From assembly GCA_013397795.1 (NCBI GenBank), contig VZTJ01000577.1:87388-151387 (forward strand): a stretch of 64,000 nucleotides of DNA, given 5' to 3'. The stretch is from Orthonyx spaldingii (taxonomy: Eukaryota > Chordata > Aves > Passeriformes > Orthonychidae). Made by a program: the position numbers and the translations under genes. This document shows positions 11,599 through 23,800 of this stretch, in pieces (the stretch's first letter is position 1; each line of letters begins with the position of its first letter). Below the pieces are notes generated by a model. That model saw only the letters and a list, made by a program, of their open reading frames with translations. It did not search any database and was not told the origin of the DNA.

Positions 11599-11690
11599 AA
11601 AAACCCCAAAATCCCAAACAACGGAAAACAAAACAACCCCACCAAACCCCCAAAACCCCAAACAAACAAACAAAAAACTAACCAAATTAC
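11599..11690 (-). repeat. A/C-rich tract; G-rich in the HECW1 transcript
   Basis: On the plus strand this is C-runs (4, 3, 4, 5 and 4 long) in an A-rich background, ending in CAAA repeats. On the minus strand, the transcript sense, it gives GGGG-TTTT-GGGGG, then a 6-base loop, then GGGG, with two more G-runs after a 21-base gap. That is a candidate G-quadruplex in the pre-mRNA. Confidence 0.75.
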
Positions 11691-14600
11691 ACTGATTACA
11701 AATTCTGCAGTAGCCTTGAGTTCACACTCTGGGATGTTGTGATTAATATCTCATCCCAAGGAGGGGTGAAAAAAGGAGGCTGCAAAATCACAACAGACAT
11801 AAAAATCAATGTCTTCAGGAGGAGGGAAGTTTGCTATGGCTTCTAATATGTGTCCAGAAACTTCACCACTGATAACCAAAAGAGCTGCATTTTAACAACA
11901 AGTTTGCTGACATTTTTTGATGTTACTATTACAATTTTTACTGTAAGTCTGCTGTTATTTGGAACTTTTCTTATTATTACAACTCCTAGTGTTACAGAAT
12001 TAACTCAAGTTCAGCTTTCACATTAAAGTATAACACTCATAGCTGCAGAGGAAAAACAAGAATACCAAAACTTCAGTATAAGGAGCCCAAGTATATTATT
12101 TTTAAAAGACTTCTGATTTTTTTGACAGCCATTACTTGAAGCCAGATTATTTTCTCTTTTTCACTACTGGGTATTTTCTTTCACAATCTAAACCAGCTAT
12201 CTTTACCCTGTATATTTTCACTGGGGCCACAGCTCACTTTGTGGGCTTGTTAATTTGTTGTTTTTATTTTTGCCCACAAAAGTTTAAGTGCTTTGAATCA
12301 CAGACACTAGTTCAAACACTGCAAGGCTAGTCAAGAACTTCATGGAACCTGCTGGAATACAAAGACACTAAACTAAATTTTACACTGAGACTAACTGTAG
12401 AAGAGTATACTGAAGTTTATATAAATGGACTTCTTTTTTCACAGTCAAAAACCAAAATGAAACTATAATTTCTGGCAGTTTTAAAATTCTGATGTCATGA
12501 CTTAGCTTGTTCCAAAGCTTTAGCCCCTCCAGCTGTTCAGAGGTCCACCAAACTTGACAATGACTTCATGGAAGTGATTTGTGATTCTGCCTAAGCCTTT
12601 TACTTAAATAAAAAAAAATCTCAAAGGAAGTAATGGATTTCAACACAGGTGCTAACTCAACTACCAGAATAGCTACAGTTTCAAGTCTAAAGCCCAAGAA
12701 GAAAGCTTTGTCTAGCTTTGACCATGTGTTCATTTGGATAACAGCAGACAACAGGACACCTGTAAAACACAATTCATAACAATTTAAGTGATTACTAGAA
12801 CTTGATGTTTTCACTTGATCCACAACCAAAATTCAAGTAAAATGCATTATATAAAATGTAGGGAACAAAACTTGCAAGTAATGGGCAGACCCCAAATTTA
12901 TACATGATCTACAGCAGTGAGCGGATGAACAGGTAACAAACAAGAAGTTAAATCTCTATTCTCTGATTAGGCCAAGCCAGTAATTACTTACAGTGCTGCA
13001 TTAGCACAGTGCATTGCCCTGTATATCACACCAGCTTGGTGCAAAATGACTCTTAGAACTTGAGATGATACATGACACAGCACACTCCACAGAGGAGATG
13101 GCAGATTGCCTCAGCAGAATGAAATGCCATTAGGAATAACCTGTTTCTCACAGAGGGCCTGGCCCTAGGAATGGCTTCTGACCCCAGTTTGTCAATGTGG
13201 TACCTGATCCTTGCCAGCTAGGGACGCAACAGCTCTCCTTTACAGGAAAGATGGAGAGGTCTTCCACTGAAAGGATGAGGTAGTGAACCAGCTGCCCTTG
13301 CATTTGGAAGAATATCAGATTGAAAAACCCCCAGAGTTATAGGCTTTGGAAAAGAGTACAGACCTCCAGAGGGGAAAACCTTTTTATTTTCCTCTATAAA
13401 TGTATTAAGACTATTAGAAGAAATGATTGTCCTTCAGGTGTATTCCTAAAAAGAAGTTACAATCAGAAAGTCTGAATACAAGGAATGATTGAAGTTCCCT
13501 GGTATACTGGGGGAAAACAGCACTTGTCATGAGCTGCAGAAAGGAGCCTTGTGCAGGCTGATGTTTCCTAACCCCTGGAATATCTTGGCCATGTCTTCAT
13601 TAGGAAGATTTATGGTAAAATGTGAGTGGATCTGGAGAGCAAAGCAGCTGGTGCTGTGCACCTGATTCCTATATCCAGACATGTTGCAAGGGTTTTACCA
13701 CGAAGTGACTCCAGGCTGGTGCCCTGGATTGAACTCCCATTTATTGTCTGAAAAGCACTCTGTGTGCTCCTGGAGCACATCTGTTCGCTTCCCTTCTGCT
13801 GAGAGGAATTGAGTTCATGCACTTCTGGACTGACAAGCGGCGTCTTTAGTGGGGAGAGCAGGAGATCTTCTTTGAAATGGATCTCTTGAACAGAACACAA
13901 ATACTATTATAGATTGACCCAGTGAATTGTTAAGAACCATGATCAAGAGAACAAGTTAGTATATGTATTATTTTCCCAGTATTTTCTTCAGTTAATTCCT
14001 TTCTAGAGTGTGATTGCATCTGTCTGGAATTATGACTAGGAGGAAACAGACTTGCTCTAGATGCAAAGTTGTTACATCGCTCTGCTGTCCCCACTTCCTC
14101 AGTCATTTGTCAATGCCTGTCCCACTTGTTACAGTGGCAAGAGATGCAATGATTGCTTTGTTCCTACATGCTTAATGCAAAGAGGGAGTAGGACAGGAGA
14201 GAGAGATCCTTTAATTCTTCACTAAGAGAAGAGCTGCAGCATGATAGCACATCTTATTAGACACCAGAGAATCTGTAGCAGGCCCATCCCTAAAATGCCC
14301 CTGGCAATGGAAAAGCTTTAGCTGATATTTTCTCAGGCACCAAAAATCAACAAGCTATAATTAATTATTTCCACAGAAATACAGGAATGGAGGAAGAGGA
14401 AAGAGCAAAAGTGGCATGATAAAGAAAATCACAGCAACATATTAACATATTAAGTCTTCTTGGGTTAAGCAGTGTATCATCAATTTTGGGCTCCAGTCAG
14501 TAATAAGTCATTAGGATTCTCCTCTAATTTACACAGATTTTACACAGCTGCCTCCTGCAGAGGAGGCACTCACTCTCACAGAGACACAAATCAGAATCAA

Positions 14601-17259
14601 AGCTACCTAGAATCAGCTGAAACATTTACATTCTCACACCATCTCAATGATCTAAATGTCAATCTGATTTTACATTACTGCTGGCACCTTCAAGCACAAT
14701 GTGTAAACACTATAGTAAACACCACTGAAGGAGCTTCAGATAGTAACCTACTTTTCAGTGCCTATTTGCTTCCAGACCCTGTAAAGGTTTTACAGACACA
14801 GATGATTAATTTAATTAATGTGAAGAGATCTTGGGGGGACTTTAATGCATGACATATAAGGTAAAGAACAAAGGCCCATGCTAATGCTGACCTGGCAGAA
14901 TGCATCTGTATCCATTTATAAGATAACAGAACCACTTCCAGAGCCTGGAATAGTTTTCATAGAAAGCCAGCTACTGATGATGATTCATTTCCATGTTTTA
15001 TTTTTACCAAAGTTGTTTGCATCCCTGAATACAGATGGATCCCAGTGACTCAACAGCACTATCAAGGAAGTTGTCAAAATGAACAGAGTATGTCCATTAG
15101 CACCAATTAGACAAGTTATGGGCAAGTCAAATTTTTAAAAAATAGTCAGTATAATAATTGGTAGACAGTATAATAAAGTCAGCATAATAAAGGTAGATAA
15201 ATTAATACACCGGTGACAGGAAGAATTGGGTTCTTGATTTGGAGTTAAATAAGCAATACAATTAAAAATAAAATTTATTTGTGCTATCCATCATGTACAG
15301 GAATGATACAAGAAGTAAATCTTAAAAGGCTGTGAATTACATTTGATGGATGAAGATGAATTTATTCTTTCAGCTGAATATTTAATTAGTGGGTTTTGTT
15401 TCAAATACTTCAGTGCAATAATTAGAGTCTTAGTGCATATGCCACTCTCTGTCTATATTACTCTATTATCCATTCAAAAACCTCCTCTACATGTCACTAC
15501 TTTCCCATACAACACTACTTACATCAACAGCTGGATAAGCACATCAAGAATTCCAGTTTCTTTCTACAGTACTCCTTAGTGAGAAGACAAAATACTGCAC
15601 AGTCAGTAGTGCCAAGGGCAGAGCTCCACTGTTGCCAAGGTTGGGAACATGCCTATGCCTACTAGAAGAGACTACTGGAATACAGCAGTGACTGCAGGGG
15701 GCCAAATCCAGTGCAGTTCTTTATTCCGGCATGGCACAATTGTTGCGGGTTTTTTCCCTACCATAAAAGGGGTACACATAAATACATGTTGATGTTCTAA
15801 ATTCTGATTCAATCCTTTCTACTGAACTCCTTCAAAGTTGGATAGGGCCTTCCGCAAATTTGCTTTCTGGATTTCTTCCTCAGATTCATCTCAGAATTGT
15901 CTACAAATTTATTAGCACAGCAAAGATTGAAAATATTTGAAGAGTCTCATCAGCACTAGTATATAAAGCTAGCAAAACTGATAGTCTTCTAGATGCAGAA
16001 GTTGCAAGTAAAATACAGTTATAGAAGAATAATGTCTTTAAAAAAATCTAGATGATTTTTCACACCATAACTCATTCCTGAAGAAGCTAAAGTTGTCTTG
16101 AGCTTTCACACTTCAGTCACCAACAGATATTGAAACCTGTAGCTGTTAAGCGACAGCTTGTCTGTGTAGTCTAACAATGTTTTAGTCTACCTGGACATGT
16201 GTGCAGAAATGTTATATAGTGAAGCTACCACCTGCAAGGCTTTACTCAGTCCTGGTGACACCTTTGGCGAAACTCATAATAAATTCAGGATCTGGATTTC
16301 ACTTCACCTATATGTTGCTTTTATGCTTGGTGTGAAGGCCTCCAAGTTTCTGCAGCATATTTTTTTTTAATTTGCCAGTAGAAGGGGGAAAACTTTATCC
16401 AGGTTAAGCAATAAGGAGTTCAATCAGTGTGATGTTTCTGTTGCCTTTATTTTGGACTTCTTTCGAAATTATGGAATGATTCTGTGAGGCCATGGTAGGA
16501 CTGTCAGCATTCTAGTGTTCTGAATATTAGATCAAAATCAGATCAAATGCAACCCACTTTAGTTTAAAATAATACTGTTGATTTAAATATATTAAAACAT
16601 CTTCAATGGTTTTACTCTGTTCTGGAGAGACTCAGCTTTGCTTGAGTATCCCCTGGGTTGTATGATTCCAGGTTTGTCCTACATCAGGTAGCATCCGTTT
16701 TATCAGCCAACATAAAGCACCTGGAGAGGCACAGATGCTAACATAAACCCCTTATTATCTGATCTGGCTACTTTGTCAAAGTGTTTTTCCATCCCAGAAC
16801 TGCTGGATGGTCTATCACACACCAGTTCAGCATTCAGGATCACAGAATCAGTGCCCAAGTTATAACTCTGCATTTAGAAAAGCAGTCACAGAACAGCACT
16901 CAGAGGGTCAGTTGCACCTTGGCATTCCTGCAGGCAGCATCCGAACCCAATGCTTCTATCACTGATGATGGCCTGCACTAGAGAAACCTTCTCTCCCCAA
17001 ACCACTTCCCAGTGGCGTTCAAGCCCCTGAGTGCTTCCTTCTTCTGATCTTGCGTCAGTAATCTCAAGAGACAGCTTATGTGAGAAATTACTGAAGTGCA
17101 ATATTTTTGAAAGGTTGAGTTATCTGAGGTGCAGAGAGCATGAGTTACACAGCTGAAAATACTATAAATTTGTGTATCAGATCTGACATACTAACTGCTA
17201 TGTGTTAAATGCTCTTGCTCTCTGCTCATTCACATCAATTAATTCAGCAGTGAAATGTG

Positions 17260-17303
17260 GTTTCTTCAGTGTGATAAGGCGGCTTCTTCAGTGTGATAAG
17301 GCA
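17260..17303. repeat. 22-bp tandem duplication
   Basis: Two adjacent copies of a unit containing TTCTTCAGTGTGATAAGGC, differing at one or two ends. It looks like a recent slippage-type duplication with no evident function. Confidence 0.85.
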
Positions 17304-20300
17304 GCCATTCCAAACACTCTTTTGTCTCCACCAAAATTTAACAGTGTTTGTAAAATCTGAGGCAAAGAAACAAAGAGTGAAGCTGCAGGAAGTAGAGATT
17401 GTTTTTAACCTAGTAATGGGCTCCCACTTTAAAGCAATCTACCCCTCCAGGGTTAGATTATTGGAGCTGAAATTCAACGCATCATTTAATAGATGACACT
17501 TCCTACTACTTTAAATATGCTGAGTGATTGCATCTGCCAACTTTTATAGTCATCTCATTGGCCATTCCTCAGAGTTCTCTTTTCACTCACCAATAAATAA
17601 AATAAAAACTGAGGAAACAGTCTGCTCAAGTTGCCATTGGTAAGAAAGAAATACCATCAATATGTCTAAGGTAAAGTCCAGAAGCCTGAAGTACTTTAGC
17701 TGCCAAACCATAGAGAGAATTTCCTATCCAGTTGGAGGTATGTGAACTACTTTTTAAACCACTTTGCTTGTTCCTATGATCTATTACTTGGCTGAACTGT
17801 GTATCACTTTACTGATTTCTGAAAAATTAAATATTTTTAAAGGAGCTTTTTCCAAACAATGTGACAGCAGACACATTGTTTCAATTATGAAACAATATGG
17901 GAATAGTGTCATTATTTTTCTACTATCTATATTAGAAAATAAGCATCCACCTTTCTCAATTTTACTAGATGTGCACAAGATTTGGGAAATGGGCACTTCC
18001 TTCTGAGACTTTCTTTGCATTTTACCTCCAATCAGCATGATAGGACTATTCAACCTTTGTGCTTTTGCAACTGTCTGGACTGGCAGGGAAATACCTGCCC
18101 AGCCCGGGGCTGTGGAGTCAAGCTGTCCAGTGCCATATGGTGTCCAGGCACTCACTTATTTAGGGTTACAGATGTTTCTGAAGAGCATGTGAAAACATAC
18201 AGAAGCATGTCCACAATGACATCTCTCTATCAGGAGAAGATACCACCTGGGCTTTAACTTGACTCAGCAAGGAATTCTCAGTGTGAGAGCTCTTTCAGCT
18301 CTATAGAGAGCCCTGCTGCAAGTGTCATATTGTCACTTGCTACTCCGCATCTGTAAGAAATTTCCATTTCCTTATGACCCCTTGTACAAAGTACTGCAAA
18401 TCAGAGCAATGGAAGAATAGCTTTAAGTCAGGATAACTTGTGCTGAACAGCATTTGGATGGCCTGTGAAATGAAGATGACCATCAATATTACATGAAACA
18501 GATGAAAATTTGCCTGAGGTACCACGGTGCTCCCAGAGTGTTGGTATAATGCAGGTGGTTACTATACAAATAGAGAAGCCTGGTAAGTATACAAGGAAGA
18601 ATACCAGAACAAATTAATATAAGTAAATCATCATCTTTTAGTCTGTAGGACTTTTGGTGCTGAAGCCCTACAAAACTGAATTGACTCTTTCACTTCTGAA
18701 TTTGCTCAAGGGTAATCAAGAACATATATAATGATCCTAGTCTGCAGATATTTCGGTAATTTTATTTCCCTATGCCAGATTTTTTCAAGTTTAGCATCCA
18801 ATACAAATCAGATAGGTCATTCAATTGAAGAAAAAAAAAAAAGTACACCTGCCTTCTATTCACATGGAGTGACAGAGAATCTAAGAAAAGAATGACCCTT
18901 CTGAAATAATACATTGCCTAAAATTTGTTCTTGCAAAAACAACTTGTGACTGATACTCTTAATGAAATGGCTACAAGTCCTCAGTATTTTGTCACTTCAT
19001 ATATTCACAACCATAAATGAAAAGGGTGGACAGAATTATGGCTACCAACATGATTCAGGAACATTTTTCAGTCTTCCTTCTCCCCTTGTCCCACAAAGGG
19101 ACAAAGTTGCAGAAAATCAGGCCTACCAATGCAGCTTTTCAGTAATAAAACAAAGACTTCAGATGGGCTGATTGCACAGACTGCAGCACAAATGTACACA
19201 AACATCTCAATATCAGCTGAGGAGAAGGCAGAAGGAGAATATGCTGAACCATGGCTTGGCTCTTTTACATTCCTTTGCCACTCACAGGCTAACAACAGAA
19301 AGGGAGAAGCAGCACACTTGCACACGATCAAGAAAACCTGGGGGCTGAACAGTGAAGCTGGAAGCCAGCTGTGCTCTTTTGCTTTCCCATGTTCATAATC
19401 AGGCCATTTCATTGTTTTTATTTTTGCTGCCAAACTTGGAAAAGAAATGTCAGCCCACAAACTCAGCCATTTGGCATGGCTTGAGAAGAAGACACCTGTG
19501 ACATTTTATCAGGGCCACATTCCTATGTACTGAGCATCACACACACAGAGCAAGTTTCCCCTTCATACCTGTTCCCCTCTAGGTGTGTGTCTTATGGACT
19601 GCACTGAAAGGTCTCTGCCAACTTGATCCTGCATGTCAGTTCTAGCTTGACGATGTCCTCAGCTGCACCCAGGACCTCTCAACCAGATATATCTGATGCT
19701 TCGCTCCACAGAGGAGTTATGACTTGGTGGATGTCTCATGACAGTGTCCTCAATTAAGTCCTGCTAGAAGGCATTTCTCTCTGACTGTTATCAAGGTTGT
19801 TTCCCCAGTTATATAACCTCCCCCACCTGTCACGTAACCTGATGTGGTATCTATTTTCTCCAGGTAGGAGCATTCAATGCCATTTCTGCTGTCTTTTTGC
19901 CCACTCACAGTTCCATATCTATAGAGTTTGACCTAATTATCCCTAAGCTACTTTACAATTTGCATTTTAATTTGAATAAATCTATGCAGTGTATTTATTT
20001 ACTTTTACTCTTTCCTGCAGTGGAGATAATGTTGTGACAGAGTATGCCAGTAAATCACATTCAGTATGTCAGGTTCCTTTAATTCCAAAGAGATTCCTTA
20101 TTCTTTGCTGCCTATTGCCATTTCGCATACAGCAGGCAGCAATTGAACTCTCAGATCTCATTAATATGTACAAGTCCTTCCAACAAAAAGAAGCAGACTA
20201 GAGACTATTTTTTCAAGGTGATGGCCAAACGTGCCAAAGTTGCATTTGATTTATATTGCCACTGATGCTTTTCAATCACATTGCTGCTTAGTATTTGCAT

Positions 20301-20669
20301 GCTCTACTCATTCTACTTGATATAATGCCTCCTCTCTGTGTAAGAACACTATGACAATCTAGTAGCAGCTTTTCATGCTATGCAGGTTTATTTTTCAATT
20401 CTGGTTTATGCCTGCCTTCAATAATCAACAACTTCATAAATTACACCAATGAAGTACAACCTATGCTGAAAGTTTTGATGTGTCACTCATACTTGTACCC
20501 TGATTAAGCCTTTTATACTGAGACAGGTAGTCATGAAATACATAACACACAGTTAGGTCAACTATTTAGCCAAGAATGGAATTTTGAAAAAAGAAAAAAA
20601 AAGAGGGACAGTACTAGAATAATGTCCATGTTTTAAGAAAAGTCTCAGCTTAACTCTCAACCTGCTTAC

Positions 20670-20839
20670 CTCTCCTTGCCAGATTGGGTTAACAGTATTA
20701 CACATGATCTTGGATCTTTTCTCCTGTCCATGATGAGGAAGTGCTGGGAAGATGCTATGTTTTCCAGGCTGGATGGAAATCTTCAGATAAGGATCTGGAT
20801 TGAAGAACATCCCTTTCTTCAGACCAAAAGCCTGGAAAT
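20670..20839 (-). CDS. HECW1: HECW1 exon: first half of C2 domain (170 bp)
   Basis: The acceptor is TTTCAG|ATTTCC and the donor GGAGAG|GTAAGC. The exon encodes 56 codons plus the end of a split Asp. Motifs are FQAFGLKKGMFFNPDPYLKI, SIQPGKHSIFPALPHHGQ and CNTVNPIW. NPDPYLK is the C2 loop-1 signature (Asp-Pro-Tyr) and NPIW is the conserved strand before the next exon. The IFPALPHHGQ spelling matches HECW1 rather than HECW2 as I recall them and is one of the best paralogue discriminators in the window. The exon sits inside a 143-codon open frame whose flanks are intron. Confidence 0.97.
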
Positions 20840-23800
20840 CTGAAAGAAGGAAAAGAACCTGATTATTTTTCACATTCCAGGTATCTCTTTGGGATGCTAG
20901 GAACAGTATATAGGGAACTGGTAAGGAACTTGAATAATATGGCAGGAATGTGAAAAAACTCACTGTGTTTCCTGTGAGGCAATGTAATGCCAAACCACAA
21001 TGATCTTGTGATTTAGGATTTACAAATTATTTTATAATGAAACTGCAAATTTACAGCCTGATTGTGCAGAATGATTCAGCTTCAAAATCAGTATTTATGC
21101 AACTTTAAGTGATTTACTAATTTTTCTAATAAGCTAAGCACTTGCTTAGCCTGACTGTATTGGAAGGACTACTCTGAAAAAGAGATCCAGTCATTTAATG
21201 ACAAAGTCATGGCATTTGGTACCCAAAGGATGTCATTTTTTCCTAGGTATCAATTTTATCAGTCTACAAATCTTAGCTTTTACACCACCTTTTTCTACAC
21301 GAGAAGTCAGTTTACATTTTTTCCCACTTTAAATCGTTTTCTTCCCTGCATGAGTTAACTTCACCTTAGGAAAACTCTTGTCTATAATGTCTAGATTTTA
21401 AGCAGGGCTTTACGGCTGCAGAACTCCCAGGGCACATAATATGTGTTGTACACAAAAAAATGTGTGTAAAAATTAAATGCAAACTAATCTGCTGGTGTAT
21501 CATTCATTTTGGCTCAAACAGGCATAGACTGAACTCTCTGGTCTTCTCTTTTTCCAGGTACATTTCTAAGCTTTCTTTGGAAGATATAAGCACTTACTGC
21601 TATTAGCAAGTTCAGTAGCTAATTTTTTTTCCACCACTCTTTGCATGGAGATTATCCTCTGTTTAAAGCTTTATTTCACATCGGGCTATAAGCACTGTAC
21701 TGCATTCTGCCTATTTTCTCTTGCTGTATTGGAGAGATAAAAAAGTATTAGACCAGATGGTTTCCAAAACTGCTTAGATGCATAGCTAAACATTCAATTT
21801 AAACATGCATTTTTTCTTTTAGGCAGTTTTTGAAAATATTAATTTTCACAGTCTTCTAATTCTCTTCTGATTAAAAACCCAATTATTCCAGCAGGTTGTG
21901 GGAGACTATGAAAAACCCTCAAGGCAGACATTTTGGATGAGTCTGAAAATCATACACATTGCACACCATCATCAGTATTTTTTCCAGAAAATAGCTATAT
22001 CAAATCCAGTTGTGTATTGCTTCCTTAACATATGGTAATAGCCAACACAATAAAATGTGCAAGTTGAAAATAATTTCTTTTCTTTCTGTAGGTTTTAATC
22101 ATCTATTCCACCACACAATTCATGTTGCAGATATTCAAAAGCTGTTGGACAGATAGTCCTGAAACAGACTGTATTTTAAGAATCTCGTTCTTGAGACATT
22201 CTCTAACAATTAACAAAAAAAATAAATAGAGAACATCACTACTAAGAGCTTATTTGAAATTACTTTGCTGAAAGTATGTACTGCCATGGTTACTTAGCAA
22301 CGCTATCACATAAAGAAAATTATCTGCTTCAAACAGATAACACTGACTTTTTCCCCCTTTTTTATTTTCTGAGTGCACAATCTCTGTGTAACCAGCATGT
22401 ATCTCATCTAACAGCCCTGCTGAAATCCTATATGGCAAACTCTTTTGCTTTGGAAGTTGTACTGTTAGAAATGCATTCAAGAAAAAGAAACCAAGATTGC
22501 AAAAGGAGTATGGACGACAACAGCCAGCAGTCTATTAGTTCAGGCTGCTAACATATGAGAGGAGAGAAAGACCTCTGGGATCTTATTTTCTTTCACTCTG
22601 ATATTTCCTCAAAAGAGTCTGAAACTGAAATATTCATTGCTGTGTATGTTTCTGATTTTTTTTCCTTCAAAGAGAGACCACGCTATCTTTGGGTACCACT
22701 GAATAAAGAAATAATCTACTGATAGAAAATACCTAGCACTCAATTATGTATACTTATATATCATGTATCATAAAGAAAATACATTTATGATGGCCTACCA
22801 GCCTCTTTCCAGTTATTGGAATTAGGGCACAGCCATGAGGATGAAGGTACTCCTAACCTCAGTTAAGTGTCTCATTTTTTTATTTGGATGAGGAAAAAAA
22901 AGGTAATTTAGCTAAGCACACAGCATGAAATTTTGTGTAATTTTCTTGCTGAAATTGCATAATACAACAAATTTTATTAAAAAGTCAGTTAGAAACTTCA
23001 ATTTTATTGTCCAAAGTATGAATAGGGCTAGCAGAAATAACTTTCCCAAGGACAAATATCCCAATTACATATCTCACCACAAATTCTCATCACTGTGAAA
23101 AACTGAGCATCAAAACTGAAAAAGCTCTTAATAAAGCTACATGGATATCTGCAGATAACCAGAATTTCACTTAATTTGAAGCAAAACCTATCTCTGGGTC
23201 CTGTAACTATCTGCTGTAACTTGTTGTTGAAACTCTTACCACACTTGTGTAACTCCCCAACAGAAGAATCACAGCTATTCTGCCTTCCCAAATGCAAATA
23301 TTTTTCTCTATCATCTTCAGAAAAAAGGTTCAGAAGATACTAAACTTTTAAGTGAAGGTCTGAAGCTACCTGAATTTAAATCTTCAGTTGAATGAATGGA
23401 TTCCAGAAGTCCAGGACATACCCTAGTTTTATAGCCCATTTCTTGGATGCGTATGAGGAAATGCTACAAAGATAACTTATCTGTGGTTTGCAAAGGTGTA
23501 TTTTCATACAGTCTCTAAAAAAAAAAAAAGTTATTAATATACCGTATGTCAGTTTCCCATTTAGTCATAAATCACACTTCAGAGTGAAAGAGGTTATATA
23601 CATTTAACAGTTCAGGCCATCTCTTATGACAGATGACAGAAGGAAGGAATCCAGGTAAAGATAAAGTAATTACAGCTTTTCACTGCCACAGACTTGCACT
23701 AATTCTGAGTACATGCATCCTCTTTCAGCTAGGCTCTCTTCGTTGGAGAAAAATGCCTTGTACTAAATGCTGCCTGCTGCTGCCCCCAAGTGATTTACCG

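Larger units (their letters stand above)
8987..20669 (-). other. HECW1: HECW1 intron (11.7 kb), phase 0
   Basis: The donor is GAG|GTAAGC and the acceptor TTTCAG. The intron holds an A/C-rich tract (11599-11690) and a 22-bp tandem pair (17260-17303). I recognise no CR1 or LTR copy here. The open frames, up to 126 codons (14472-14852), have no family features and look random. It is otherwise featureless to my reading. Confidence 0.8.

Noticed and set aside
14472..14852. 126-codon plus-strand open frame
   Set aside because: No domain, biased composition typical of intronic DNA, no splice or promoter context.
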